64,000 bases of DNA from Ruminococcus sp. (GCA_021200415.1 JAJQGO010000026.1:80436-144435), one strand, 5' to 3'; positions 25,170-34,248 are shown, counted from the first letter of the stretch. Program-made: numbers and translations. The notes: a model not told the origin generated them from the letters alone.

Positions 25170-26336
25170 TCAGCTGAAGATTTTTCTCAGCCGTGCCGCT
25201 ATTTTTTCTATTAAACTTTTTTTCTTGTTGCTGTCCTCATTATCCTCATCGGGGCGGACAGCCTCGTAATCGCCATCGGCGCAAAGGGGAATTTCGCACA
25301 CCTCTCTGCCCTTATATGTAATACGCAGCAATGCCGCCTGTTCGCCGTCCGATACGGGCGCATAGACGAAGGGCGGCGATATGACGCAGCACGAGAATTC
25401 GGACAAATCAGTCTCAGCCGTTGTAATTCCCGCAAAATCCGAATCAGGCTTCAGCAGAATTTTTTCCTCCGCCGCCCCGACAATATCAAGCTCCACACAT
25501 TCGGAAAGCTCCGGACTGCTGCACGTCACAGCCTGAAATCCGTAATCGTACATGGCGATATGGTCGTTCCAGTCGTCCTTATCGTTGAGCGTGACGCAGA
25601 TGAGATTTTTCCCGTCACGCTCGCAAGCCGAAACAAGGCATCTTCCCGCTTCATCGGTAAATCCCGTTTTCACGCCGTAAACGCCGTCATACATGGAGAG
25701 AAGCTTGTTTGTATTCGTAAGCCACCTCTCGTATGGGGGATTGCCGAAGGACACCTTAATTGTTTCGGCTGAGCATATTTCGCGGAACACCTCATTTTTC
25801 AGTGCCTCACGGGCGAGGAGCGCCATATCATATGCGGAGGAGCCGTGCCCCTCCCCCTCCAGACCGGAGGGCGTAACAAAATGCGTTGCGGTCAGCCCGA
25901 TTTCCTCCGCACGCTCGTTCATCATGTCGGCAAAGGCGTCAATGCTCCCTGCAATTTCCACAGCTGCCGCGTTGGCAGCGTCATTTCCCGAGGGCAGAAG
26001 CATTCCGCAGCAAAGGGCGTATTTCGTGACAATATCGCCCTCCTGCAAGCCCATAGACGAGCCTTCAACCTTGATTGCTTCGCTGTCCACAACAAATTCA
26101 TCGTAGAGATTTCCGCTTTCTATGCAGAGAAGCGTGGTCATGATTTTAGTTGTGCTTGCCATAGGGAGCTTTTGTTTTTCGTTGACTGCGTAAATTATTT
26201 CTCCCGTGTCGGCTGAAATCAGAACTGCCGCCAGTGCGGAAACTGAGGGCTTATCATCACCGTAGGAATCAATCCGAGGGATAATATTTACAGCTATCAG
26301 CAAGGACAGGGCAATTGATATAAATTTGTTTTTCAA
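25170..26336 (-). CDS. D-alanyl-D-alanine carboxypeptidase (S11)
   Basis: A 388-residue secreted penicillin-binding protein that trims the terminal D-Ala of peptidoglycan stem peptides. A signal peptide (about 1-24) is followed by the S11 motifs STTK near residue 62, SGN near residue 116 and KTGF near residue 223. The C-terminal beta domain ends in a basic amphipathic stretch (SLIEKIAARLRKIFS) that could bind the membrane, as in DacA, DacB and DacF. Which paralogue it is cannot be decided; the ytfJ-ytfI-scpAB neighbourhood resembles that of dacB/dacF in other Clostridia. Confidence 0.9.
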   Translation of the reverse strand: MKNKFISIALSLLIAVNIIPRIDSYGDDKPSVSALAAVLISADTGEIIYAVNEKQKLPMASTTKIMTTLLCIESGNLYDEFVVDSEAIKVEGSSMGLQEGDIVTKYALCCGMLLPSGNDAANAAAVEIAGSIDAFADMMNERAEEIGLTATHFVTPSGLEGEGHGSSAYDMALLAREALKNEVFREICSAETIKVSFGNPPYERWLTNTNKLLSMYDGVYGVKTGFTDEAGRCLVSACERDGKNLICVTLNDKDDWNDHIAMYDYGFQAVTCSSPELSECVELDIVGAAEEKILLKPDSDFAGITTAETDLSEFSCCVISPPFVYAPVSDGEQAALLRITYKGREVCEIPLCADGDYEAVRPDEDNEDSNKKKSLIEKIAARLRKIFS

Positions 26337-26404
26337 TGTACATTCCTCCGTAACAAGTCCGTTATGCTATTACAGAGTATGCACATTTCAGCCGCAATAT
26401 GACT

Positions 26405-26821
26405 TTACAGAGTCTCCGTGTCCTCCGTCACGTCAGCCGAATCATCGCCTTTTCTCTTTTTTATGAAGCTTGTTATCTTGTCAACAGCTTCGGGAACTGT
26501 ATTTATCAGGCTGCTGATGGGGTCGCTGCCCGTTTCAATGTTCACCATTTTTGCGTTTCCGTTTGAAATAACGAGAAAGCCCTCCGGCTTTATGGAAATT
26601 CCCGCTCCTGCTCCACCGCCGAAAAGCTTTTTCTCGGACTTTGACGGCAGATCTGAGCCTCCCGAGGCGAATCCGTAGGAAACCTTGGATATGGGGATAA
26701 TAGTTGTTCCGTCCTCAAGCTTGATGGGGTCGCCGATGATCGAATTGATGTCAGCCATTTCCCTGACCTTTTCCATTGAAACTCCCAGAAGCTCGCTGAT
26801 TGGCGTCTGATTTGAATTCAT
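26405..26821 (-). CDS. ytfJ: YtfJ/GerW family sporulation protein
   Basis: A 138-residue protein that matches YtfJ (GerW), required for proper germination in Bacillus. Seen are the conserved VGDPIxxxDGTTIIPISKVSYGFASGG-type region (residues 30-56), a Gly-rich FGGGAGAGISIKPEGFLVI and a C-terminal hydrophobic helix. It follows a DUF2953 (YtfI-like) gene, the same pair as in Bacillus. ACGGAGAA lies before the ATG, within hairpin leader copy B. Confidence 0.85.
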   Translation of the reverse strand: MNSNQTPISELLGVSMEKVREMADINSIIGDPIKLEDGTTIIPISKVSYGFASGGSDLPSKSEKKLFGGGAGAGISIKPEGFLVISNGNAKMVNIETGSDPISSLINTVPEAVDKITSFIKKRKGDDSADVTEDTETL

Positions 26822-26826
26822 ATCTA

Positions 26827-26874
26827 TTCTCCGTTCTGCCGCTTTAATTCAATCAAAATCCCCAAAGCGGCAAT
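26827..26874 (-). repeat. Intercistronic hairpin/ribosome-site element, copy B
   Basis: On the minus strand GCCGCTTT pairs with AAAGCGGC around a 20-base loop, and leads into AGAACGGAGAAT and the ytfJ ATG. The block GCGGCAGAACGGAGAAT matches copy A (23380-23426) exactly, and the distal arm is similar. Confidence 0.6.
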
Positions 26875-26899
26875 GGAGATTCCACGAAAATCAGCTTAG

Positions 26900-27658
26900 T
26901 CACGCGGACTTCGCCTCACATTTTTGACTTTTTGCTTTTTTATTTTTTCTCTTTTCAGGCAGATAGAGCCTGAAAATATATGTTATCAGGAACCATGCTC
27001 CTGCGATAACAGCTGTAATCGGCAGAAAACGCACATTGAAGCCTGCGTCCCACCGACTTTTTTCCTTCCCGAAACCGCATTCAACGTCAACAGTTTTAAG
27101 CCTCACCGTAAATAAATTCTGCATACAAGCGATAGAATTATAAACAGCTCCGCATATTTTGCCGTACCTTAAAGCACATTTATACGCGTCCTCATGGGCG
27201 ACAAGGAAATCAATATACAAATCGTTAATGTGGAATCCCTTCAGGAGCTTCCCCAGCGGATGCTTGGCGCAGCCCCATATTTCCATGAGCAGACCAACTC
27301 TTTCCCCGAGAGTTTTTTTCTCCTTTGCCTCCGGTTCGGCTTCGTCCTGCGGATCACTGCCGCCCCCCGATTCAGCTTCGGTATCGGGCTTGCTTTCCTC
27401 TTGGGCATCTTTAGCCTCCTGCGCAGGAGCTTCATATTTTCGGGAGCTGCCCTTGGATTCAGGCTTGCCGCCCCGACCCTTTCCGCCTATAATTCCGCTG
27501 CCGTCGGAGTTGATAATATTAACGAATGAATATTTCAGGCTGTATTTTAATTTGTCCCCGATAAAGCTGAATTCCACCCTTACCGGCATGAGCAGCAGCA
27601 GTAATATTATGCCTAAAATGGCAAGAAGTATAAATAAAATTATCTTTATCACTATCAT
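26900..27658 (-). CDS. DUF2953 membrane protein (YtfI-like)
   Basis: A 252-residue protein with an N-terminal hydrophobic helix (residues 3-26) and VRVEFSFIGDKLKYSLKYSF, then a low-complexity Glu/Pro/Lys segment (about 60-115) and the DUF2953 region (GKLLKGFHINDLYIDFLVAHEDAYKCALRYGKICGAVY, given by its key order KGFHI, D, D-Y-ALRYG). A second membrane helix is near residue 220 and the tail is basic. It belongs with ytfJ in many Firmicutes. The function is unknown. Confidence 0.8.
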   Translation of the reverse strand: MIVIKIILFILLAILGIILLLLLMPVRVEFSFIGDKLKYSLKYSFVNIINSDGSGIIGGKGRGGKPESKGSSRKYEAPAQEAKDAQEESKPDTEAESGGGSDPQDEAEPEAKEKKTLGERVGLLMEIWGCAKHPLGKLLKGFHINDLYIDFLVAHEDAYKCALRYGKICGAVYNSIACMQNLFTVRLKTVDVECGFGKEKSRWDAGFNVRFLPITAVIAGAWFLITYIFRLYLPEKRKNKKAKSQKCEAKSA

Positions 27659-27682
27659 CGCTGCTTCTCCCTGTAAAAATAA

Positions 27683-28249
27683 TTATTCGACAGCTGCTTC
27701 ATCTGAATCCGAAGCCTCGACCTCCCGATTTTCGGCAGGATGTCCCGGCAGAGGCGGAAGGTCGGCAAGGGAATTTAACCCGAAGCTTCGCAGAAAAACG
27801 CTTGTTGTTTTGTAGACGATGGGCTTTCCCGGAACATCAAGGCGTCCTGCCTCCTCCACGAGTCCCTTTTCCACGAGATTATTCACCACGGATGAGCTGT
27901 CAATACCTCTGACGCTCTCCACGAAGCCCTTGGATACAGGCTGATTGTAGGCAATGACAGTCAATGCCTCCATTGCGGCATTCGAAAGGGGCGCTGATTT
28001 TTTCGTTTCAAGGGCAAGCTTAATCTGCGGCGCAAATTCGGCTCTTGTACACATCTGATAGCTGCTCTCCAGCTTTTTTATGCAGATGCCGCTTCCGCAG
28101 TCGTTATATCTGTCGTTAAGGAGCTTTATCATGGCAGGGATATTTCCCGTTTCCACCTCGCTTGCCTGCGAAAGCCTGTAAATCTCCACAGGCTCACCGC
28201 TGGCGAAAAGAATTGCCTCGATAGCTCCGAGCTGCTCTTTAATTTCCAT
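27683..28249 (-). CDS. scpB: Segregation and condensation protein B
   Basis: ScpB is the winged-helix kleisin partner that acts with ScpA and SMC in chromosome segregation. The 188-residue protein shows the family features AIEAILFASGEPV, LNDRY, ALETKKSAPLSNAAMEALTVIAYNQPV and RGIDSSSVVNNLVEKGLVEEAGR, the first being the N-terminal signature. The start at 28249 overlaps the last codons of scpA; a much longer upstream reading in the same frame is antisense-like and not supported by a ribosome site. The C-terminus is a short acidic tail. Confidence 0.92.
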   Translation of the reverse strand: MEIKEQLGAIEAILFASGEPVEIYRLSQASEVETGNIPAMIKLLNDRYNDCGSGICIKKLESSYQMCTRAEFAPQIKLALETKKSAPLSNAAMEALTVIAYNQPVSKGFVESVRGIDSSSVVNNLVEKGLVEEAGRLDVPGKPIVYKTTSVFLRSFGLNSLADLPPLPGHPAENREVEASDSDEAAVE

Positions 28250-28973
28250 GATTTTTTTCGCCGTCCCTTCTTCCCTTGAAATAAACAGTGAGATTGTCGT
28301 CGCTGATGCAGATTCTTCCGTGCCTTGTAAGCTCGAGTACGGCAAGAAATGTTGCGACTCTTTCGGAGCGGTCGGTGATGCCATCGTAGAGCTTATCCAT
28401 GCAGACCTCTCCCGTTCCGTAAAGCTCACGGAGAATATGAACCACCTTCGACAAAACGGAAACGATTTTCCGCTTCACCACGGAATTTATTTTATCTTCA
28501 ATGTGCAGCTTTTTTGATTCGGGCGTGAGATTTTTATTCGACAGGGCGGAATAAGCCGACGTCAGGCGTTCAGGCTCGTGGACAAGGCTGTATGTGGCGT
28601 CCACCTTGATTTTCATGGGCTGTCTTACGAAAATATCTCCGCCCACATAGCGTGACGCAAGCACCTCAGCCGCCTGTTTGCAGATTGAATACTCAATAAG
28701 CGCGCCCTCAAGCTCCTTTTTCATCTGTTCAGCCTCCTCCGGCTGTGGGAGGAGGGACGCAGTTTTTATATAGATAAGCCTTGCCGCCATTTCGAGAAAT
28801 TCCCCCGCAAGCTCTAAATCCTGCTCACGGCACTGATCTATATACAGCAGATATTGATCCAGAAGCTCGGAAATTTCAATATCGCAGATATTCAGCTTAT
28901 GCTTTGATATGAGGCTCAGGAGCAAATCAAGCGGCCCTTCGAACACATCAAGCTTAAATGAAAGGGTACTCAT
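28239..28973 (-). CDS. scpA: Segregation and condensation protein A
   Basis: ScpA is the kleisin that bridges SMC heads. The 244-residue protein begins with FKLDVFEGPLDLLLSLISKHKLNI, the diagnostic N-terminal signature, has DQYLLYIDQCREQDLELAGEFLEMAARLIYIKT (key order DQY, EFL-MAA-L--IK), and ends with a winged helix. GGAGCT precedes the ATG, which is only 5 bp after the M50 protease stop; the 3' end overlaps scpB by 11 bp. Confidence 0.93.
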   Translation of the reverse strand: MSTLSFKLDVFEGPLDLLLSLISKHKLNICDIEISELLDQYLLYIDQCREQDLELAGEFLEMAARLIYIKTASLLPQPEEAEQMKKELEGALIEYSICKQAAEVLASRYVGGDIFVRQPMKIKVDATYSLVHEPERLTSAYSALSNKNLTPESKKLHIEDKINSVVKRKIVSVLSKVVHILRELYGTGEVCMDKLYDGITDRSERVATFLAVLELTRHGRICISDDNLTVYFKGRRDGEKNHGN

Positions 28974-28978
28974 TTAAA

Positions 28979-29671
28979 TTAGCTCCATCTTTTTTCGGGA
29001 ATCCAGCTAACCGCGTTCCAGAGGAGATCGCTTACCGCGTCCGTAGCCTTGTACAGAATGTTGTACTCCGAGGGAAGTCGGCTTATAAGGAGAATCACAA
29101 CTAAAAATATTATGGAAATCTCACGCTGATGCATATAGAACCAGCGGTCTACCCTTTCGCTTGTGAAGTAGCGCAGCACGTTAAATCCGTCAAGGGGCGG
29201 AATCGGGATGAGATTGAAAATCGCAAGTCCCACATTGATGCTGAAAACGTACTGCAAAATCAGCATAAGGCACACAAGAGGAGTTACCGTGCCGTAATAC
29301 ACATATTCAACGTACTGGAGGGCGACAGTTTCCGAGCAATACAAAAGATTGAACGCAAGTCCGCTGATAAAGGCAGCAATCAGGTTTGAAACAGGGCCTG
29401 CCAGAGCCGTCAGGGCAACTCCTCCGCGATAGCTTCTCATACGTGTCGGGTTTATCGGAACAGGCTTCGCCCAGCCGAATCCCGTAAGCAGCATAAGAAC
29501 AGATCCGATAGGGTCGAGGTGCTTAAAGGGATTCAGGGTTATTCTGCCCTGCATTTCGGCAGTATCATCGCCCATCTTCTTTGCCACGAATCCATGTGCG
29601 GCTTCGTGGAGGGGAATAACAAGAAACAGGGTCAGCGCCCTTGACAAATATTTTAAAAAAGTCGTACTCAT
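28979..29671 (-). CDS. Site-2 protease family (M50) membrane protein
   Basis: A 230-residue integral membrane zinc metalloprotease. HEAAH near residue 22 (HExxH) lies in the first helix, and NLIPIPPLDG near residue 157 provides the second metal ligand Asp. It belongs to the short YwhC-like group without a PDZ domain, which usually stands before scpA in Firmicutes, as here. Substrate unknown. It is the first gene of the scpA-scpB unit and has its own promoter at 29747-29775. Confidence 0.87.
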   Translation of the reverse strand: MSTTFLKYLSRALTLFLVIPLHEAAHGFVAKKMGDDTAEMQGRITLNPFKHLDPIGSVLMLLTGFGWAKPVPINPTRMRSYRGGVALTALAGPVSNLIAAFISGLAFNLLYCSETVALQYVEYVYYGTVTPLVCLMLILQYVFSINVGLAIFNLIPIPPLDGFNVLRYFTSERVDRWFYMHQREISIIFLVVILLISRLPSEYNILYKATDAVSDLLWNAVSWIPEKRWS

Positions 29672-29746
29672 AATCTACCTCTTACTTTTCAGTGTTGACG
29701 TTTTTCTGCGGTCTGATTCGCATCTTCAAAAATGTAATCAAACTAT

Positions 29747-29775
29747 ATTATACTATGAATGCTCTTTTTTTTCAA
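29747..29775 (-). promoter_or_regulatory. Promoter of the M50-scpAB unit
   Basis: On the minus strand TTGAAA (29770-29775), 17 bases, TATAAT (29747-29752). Confidence 0.75.
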
Positions 29776-29831
29776 GTGGTATGTGAAATTTTCGCTCACA
29801 AAAATTTTTCTGATTTTTTTTCGGAAAAGGC

Positions 29832-29860
29832 TTGCAATTTTCTGTGATATGTGGTAAAAT
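29832..29860 (+). promoter_or_regulatory. Promoter of rpmB
   Basis: TTGCAA (29832-29837), 17 bases ending TGTGG, TAAAAT (29855-29860). Confidence 0.7.
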
Positions 29861-29912
29861 ACTAATGTTGTATTTTTATAAGGCAATTTAACGATGAAGG
29901 AGGTGCGACCTA

Positions 29913-30098
29913 ATGGCAAAATGTGATATCTGCGGAAAGGGTGTTACTTTTGGTATTAAAGTTTCTCACTCACACAGACGCTCAAACAGAACATGGAAGC
30001 CTAATGTAAAGCGTGTTAAGGCTATCGTCAAGGGTACTCCTTGTCATATCTACGCTTGCTCAAGATGCCTGCGTTCAGGTAAGGTTGAGAGAGCTTAA
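29913..30098 (+). CDS. rpmB: 50S ribosomal protein L28
   Basis: The 61-residue protein is full length for L28 and is the zinc-binding form: CDICGKG at residues 4-10 and CSRCLRSG near residue 51 supply four Cys. SHSHRRSNRTWKPN is the conserved rRNA-binding stretch. A strong AAGGAGGTG precedes the ATG. It is a single-gene transcript with two hairpins behind it (30133-30151 and 30188-30221). Confidence 0.96.
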   Translation: MAKCDICGKGVTFGIKVSHSHRRSNRTWKPNVKRVKAIVKGTPCHIYACSRCLRSGKVERA

Positions 30099-30187
30099 TT
30101 GCGTACATTGGTTGAATTTCAAATCATTTTATGCGTTCCCTTCCGGAACGCTATTGATTTTTTCAGGCAAAATTTCTTTATGCCAAA

Positions 30188-30221
30188 AAGGACGATTCAT
30201 CTGAACCGTCCTTATTTTTTT
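30188..30221. terminator. Bidirectional terminator between rpmB and the CE12 gene
   Basis: AAGGACG pairs with CGTCCTT; plus strand followed by ATTTTTTT, minus strand by TTTTTGG. The next bases (30222-30236) read GGTGTTGCCTTTATT and match the right edge of MITE copy 1. Confidence 0.8.
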
Positions 30222-30235
30222 GGTGTTGCCTTTAT

Positions 30236-33200
30236 TTACTTCACATACTGCGAAAGAGGAATATCAAGCTCCCTGATTGCGTTTGCGACAAGTCCCGCAA
30301 CCGCATTTGCGCCTGTTTCGGTGAAGTGCGTCATATCCGTGTCTGAAAGATCTGTCGATATGAGATGATAATAATATGCCGCGTCATATCCGATTGAATT
30401 ATAATGATCAACCATAAGGCTGTTCAGGTCAATGCACGGAATATCATACAGCTCAGCCATATCCTTCATTGCCTGACAGTATTCCGTATAGCTGTTTACA
30501 AACTGTCCGTTAGAGTACGCCTTAAGCCCGATTACCGTTGTAACCATTACAGGTGTTGCTCCCTTTTCAAGCGCACCCGTGATGTACTTTTCAATGTAAT
30601 ACTCAAATGAGCCTTCCGTGGGATTTTCCGCATCGCCGCAGACAGGAGCGTATCTCTCCGCATTCGATGATGCCGAATCGTTTATGCCAAACTGCACAAG
30701 GAGATAATCTCCCTCCTTGATGGTGCTGAGTATCGTATCAAGACGTCCGTTGTCGTAAAAGCTCTTGGAGCTTCTGCCTGCGATTGCCTGATTCGAAACA
30801 GTTACATTTTCTGTGAAATAGTCAGCCAGATAATATCCCCAGCCCTGCTGCGGAGCATAGCTTTCACGATAGCTCTGAACTGTTGAGTCGCCTGCAATAT
30901 AAATTACAGGATTTTCGTTTTCGATAACTAATGTTGTTTCCTCGGGAACATATGTTTCCGCAACAGGTTCTTCCGTCAGCTCATAGCGGATGTAGTCGAA
31001 GTTAGGACCGCCGCCTGAGGTCAGCGAGGTAAGCTTTATTACGTTTATTCCAGCCGTCAGGGGAAGTACGATTCCTCTCTCCTCCCAATTTGTCCATGAA
31101 TCCGTTGTCAGGAACGACTGTACCCAATAATCCGAAGCTCCGTTCACCTCAATCTTCATCTGTCTGTCGTCGGTGCTGCCGTTGGCAACCTTAAATGTAA
31201 TAAGATAATTTCCCGAAGTCTCAACGTCAAGAACCCATGTAATATCGCTTTCGGTTGTGTTGTCAAGATTTACATAGGCGTCGCCCATAAATCCCTCGTT
31301 TACCGTTTCGGTCACGCCGTTGTTGTAAACGGCATCAATTGCGTAATAGTACACAGTGTCCATTGATTCAAGCTCAAGCGTTCCGACAAGATACTTCTGA
31401 ACATCGAGAGCGTCCATGTTGCTGAGTCCGTCACCCTTCTGGTTCACGTCAGAATTTATAAGTCCCTGTGCCGTAAGGGTATATTTCTCGTTATTGTTTA
31501 CATAGCTGAGAATTGCAACCGCGTCGCTTATGTTGACGACCTCGTCACGGTTTGCGTCACCTGCCCTGTTCACGCTTGCGGGTGTGGGGGTAAGCTCCTC
31601 CGTTGTAGCTGTTGTGTCCTCTGTCGGGTCTGTGGTTTCCTCCGGCGGGTACTGAACTGCCTCGGCATACCAATGCTGGCAGCTGTAGCCGTTTATTTCC
31701 CACTCCTGAACATTTGCTCCGCTTTCTGTGGAAGCGTTTATAATCTCAACTGCGCTCTTATCCGAGGAATTTTTCGTCACGATTGTATACGAGCCATCGC
31801 CGTTATCCACAAACTTAAAGAGCTGCGCGTCCGAATATGTATTCGTGTAAATGCCGATATTCGTGCCGTTGTCCGCCAGTCCGTAATCGAGGTCGAGGTA
31901 ATACGTCTGCCCGTCCCCGAGCATGGACAGGATATAGTAGTAGCCGTCCGAGGCAGCCTTAACCTGCCATGTATTATTTGCGGCTGCACCGTCTGCTCCC
32001 CACTGCTGTACATTTGTTCCTGCGGCAGCCGTGCCGTCCTGAACCTCCATATAAAGACCGCTGTTCGCATTGCGGAACATATAATACGCTGTTTCGTCCA
32101 TTTCAGCGCCTGTCAGAAGCTCGTCAGCCGAGAAATCAATCTGAGATGCCACAAGCTCCGCAAGCTTTATTGCTCCCTGTCTATTGGGGTGAAGCGTATC
32201 GCCGTCCATGTAGAGAGCCGTCACCTCATCGGTTGTAAGCGTGAGGCAGTAATCCTGCCACAGATTAAAGAGGTCGATAACCTGAACGTCCTGTTCATCG
32301 CCAATCTGGTCAAGCTGTGTTCCGAACCATCTTCCCGTGAGGAGCGGACTTCTCGAGCAGTCGCCGTTTCTGCCCTGCTGCTTCACAAGAATTACCTCCA
32401 TGCCCTTTGCCTTTGCGGCTTCAACCATGTATGTAACCGTTTCGTAATACTCATCGGCAGTAGAATAATTCGTATCGTTTATGCCTATGGAGATTATATA
32501 ATAATCCCCCTCCTTGCCGTAATACTCAATAGGTGTGAACTGTCCCGCGTCCACAAAGCCCTTTGCGTACTGACCGCTTGCCGCCATGTTGCGTATCTCG
32601 TAAACGCTTGTATCAACATACTGATTCAGCATTTGTCCCCAGCCGCCCTGAGTGCTTGTATCGAGAGGGTAGTAGTTGCAGACCGTGGAATCTCCGCAAA
32701 TCCAGATGGTCGGCTTCATTGTGGGGTCGTCGGAAATTTTCTCGATTTCCAGTGCGCTCATGGTAAATGCGTATCCTGCCTTGCCCTCGGTCGCCATAAT
32801 ATTCAGCTGACCGTCCGTAACAGGAATCTGGAAGGTATCAACAGCGTTATTGCCCGTCATGTTGATAATCTGGAGCATCCCCTCCGCCTTGACGCTTGTT
32901 CTGTTTGTGTTGCCTAAGTAAACAGTAACCTGATAAAGTCCGTCTGACAGATCCACGTTGAACGTGTTCGAATCGTCAGTGCTTTTGAACTGTACAGCGT
33001 CGCTCAGCGCACCCGAGCCTGCCGCCGAAACATCGGACATATTTGAGGGTGTGTTGAATCCGTATCCCTTGTCCGAAGAATAGGATTCGGAAGCGGAAAC
33101 TCCCGTATATCCGCTTTCCGTGCCGCCGCTGCCGAAATCGAACATAAGAACCTCACCCGCTGCGTCAGCTGAACTGCCCGTTTCCGGCTTTGAGAGGGTC

Positions 33201-33268
33201 AGACCGGCAGCAGCCGACAGCGACAGCACAACTGAAGTCATACAGCTTATGATTTTTTTAAGCTTCAT
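30236..33268 (-). CDS. Cellulosomal double CE12 esterase with CBM13, dockerin and CBM35
   Basis: A 1010-residue secreted, multi-domain enzyme that should remove acetyl groups from pectin (rhamnogalacturonan) or xylan. Order, with rough residues: signal peptide (1-35); a beta domain (38-180); a first SGNH/CE12 esterase (185-400) with GDST, GINDTN and DTLHPN; a ricin-like CBM13 (415-555, with repeated QW); a type I dockerin (595-660) with two calcium loops, DANRDEVVNISDAVAIL and DVNQKGDGLSNMDALDV; a CBM35-like module (670-800); and a second CE12 domain (815-1010) with AGDSTVQSY, FGINDSA and DMTHF. Both active sites look intact. The dockerin should attach it to a scaffoldin. The start at 33268 has TGGAGGA upstream. 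Confidence 0.92.
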   Translation of the reverse strand: MKLKKIISCMTSVVLSLSAAAGLTLSKPETGSSADAAGEVLMFDFGSGGTESGYTGVSASESYSSDKGYGFNTPSNMSDVSAAGSGALSDAVQFKSTDDSNTFNVDLSDGLYQVTVYLGNTNRTSVKAEGMLQIINMTGNNAVDTFQIPVTDGQLNIMATEGKAGYAFTMSALEIEKISDDPTMKPTIWICGDSTVCNYYPLDTSTQGGWGQMLNQYVDTSVYEIRNMAASGQYAKGFVDAGQFTPIEYYGKEGDYYIISIGINDTNYSTADEYYETVTYMVEAAKAKGMEVILVKQQGRNGDCSRSPLLTGRWFGTQLDQIGDEQDVQVIDLFNLWQDYCLTLTTDEVTALYMDGDTLHPNRQGAIKLAELVASQIDFSADELLTGAEMDETAYYMFRNANSGLYMEVQDGTAAAGTNVQQWGADGAAANNTWQVKAASDGYYYILSMLGDGQTYYLDLDYGLADNGTNIGIYTNTYSDAQLFKFVDNGDGSYTIVTKNSSDKSAVEIINASTESGANVQEWEINGYSCQHWYAEAVQYPPEETTDPTEDTTATTEELTPTPASVNRAGDANRDEVVNISDAVAILSYVNNNEKYTLTAQGLINSDVNQKGDGLSNMDALDVQKYLVGTLELESMDTVYYYAIDAVYNNGVTETVNEGFMGDAYVNLDNTTESDITWVLDVETSGNYLITFKVANGSTDDRQMKIEVNGASDYWVQSFLTTDSWTNWEERGIVLPLTAGINVIKLTSLTSGGGPNFDYIRYELTEEPVAETYVPEETTLVIENENPVIYIAGDSTVQSYRESYAPQQGWGYYLADYFTENVTVSNQAIAGRSSKSFYDNGRLDTILSTIKEGDYLLVQFGINDSASSNAERYAPVCGDAENPTEGSFEYYIEKYITGALEKGATPVMVTTVIGLKAYSNGQFVNSYTEYCQAMKDMAELYDIPCIDLNSLMVDHYNSIGYDAAYYYHLISTDLSDTDMTHFTETGANAVAGLVANAIRELDIPLSQYVK

Positions 33269-33317
33269 AAAAATTCCTCCAAACTCATATGAAATTTCGC
33301 TTATTTTCTTTAATCTA

Positions 33318-33346
33318 ATAATATCATATACAATTTTCAAAGTCAA
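33318..33346 (-). promoter_or_regulatory. Promoter of the CE12 dockerin enzyme gene
   Basis: On the minus strand TTGACT (33341-33346), 17 bases ending TGA, TATTAT (33318-33323), 50 bp before the start codon. Confidence 0.7.
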
Positions 33347-33460
33347 CACGTGAAATATATAAGATACGCTCAAATTTTCCTCAAATTATGAACATCAGGT
33401 GAAGTCCGCATATGCATTTTTGAATCATCGTCCGGAGAGGAGTGGATTATTTTACATGAT

Positions 33461-33498
33461 AAAAAAATCCGCACAAGGAAATCCCTGCGCGGACAAAA
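33461..33498 (-). terminator. Terminator of the phosphatase-like gene
   Basis: On the minus strand TCCGCGCAGGG, loop ATTT, CCTTGTGCGGA, then TTTTTTT. Confidence 0.8.
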
Positions 33499-33537
33499 AA
33501 TATAAAACAAGAAAATGAAATATGCGGTAATTCAAAA

Positions 33538-34248
33538 TCAATCGCGGAACGCCTTTCCGAAGTACCCCACATCCGAAAGCGGTTCGCCTGCCATATGAAG
33601 ATGAGTCGTGTCGCCGATTACAGATGCTCTGAATGACGCAATTCCACGCTCTCTTTCCTCCGACTGGAAAATCGACAGGGAGCATGGCAGCATACACATT
33701 CCGTGAATCATGCTGATAGGCGACATATTCATAAGATGACTCATGAGCATGAACGCCATGCCCATAGGGCAGAACAACACAAGCGTCTTTTCCGAATGTA
33801 CCGTGTAGCGATAATATTTTTTATTTCTTTTGTAGCCGTAGCCTTCGAGAAGCTCATCGAAGCATTTCACGACTCTGTCGTATTCCTCGGCAACATTGCC
33901 GGTTTTCATAATATCGGCCTTGCTCCACTTGTCGTACGAAAGCAGCTTTTCGTCCTCCGTCCAGTGGGACGGGAGGAAATCCCAAGGAACTCTGCGTGCG
34001 CCGTTCCAGTCCTTTACCAGTACGTCAAACTCCTTGAGCCAGTCAAGGGTTACAGCCTCCCTGCCCGTATCGTTCAGGGCGATTTCGCAGGTAAGCTTAT
34101 CACGTCCCAGCATTGAGCAATAGTAGTCAATATCATCTTTCCATGTGAGAATACGACGATTCAAAGCCTGAGCTTCAGCAACGCCCTTTTCAGTAATGCT
34201 GTCGATACTGTAATCAGGGTCTGCGTGTCTTACAAAAATTATTCTCAT
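33538..34248 (-). CDS. Histidine phosphatase superfamily protein
   Basis: A 236-residue cytosolic protein of the phosphoglycerate-mutase-like superfamily. The catalytic RHA motif is at the N-terminus (IIFVRHADPDYSIDSITEKG), which carries the phospho-accepting His. The later second His is probably in DTTHLH near residue 215. The middle part (WNGARRVPWDFLPSHWTEDEKL) is not typical of classical mutases. The substrate is unknown. GGAGG precedes the ATG. It is a single-gene unit. Confidence 0.75.
   Translation of the reverse strand: MRIIFVRHADPDYSIDSITEKGVAEAQALNRRILTWKDDIDYYCSMLGRDKLTCEIALNDTGREAVTLDWLKEFDVLVKDWNGARRVPWDFLPSHWTEDEKLLSYDKWSKADIMKTGNVAEEYDRVVKCFDELLEGYGYKRNKKYYRYTVHSEKTLVLFCPMGMAFMLMSHLMNMSPISMIHGMCMLPCSLSIFQSEERERGIASFRASVIGDTTHLHMAGEPLSDVGYFGKAFRD

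Noticed and set aside
27683..28429. Longer ScpB beginning at 28429
   Set aside because: The first 60 codons run over scpA in another frame and do not look like ScpB; family homology begins at 28249.
31673..32917. 414-codon plus-strand reading frame
   Set aside because: Opposite strand of the CE12 enzyme gene, which has clear domains; no ribosome site or known motifs.
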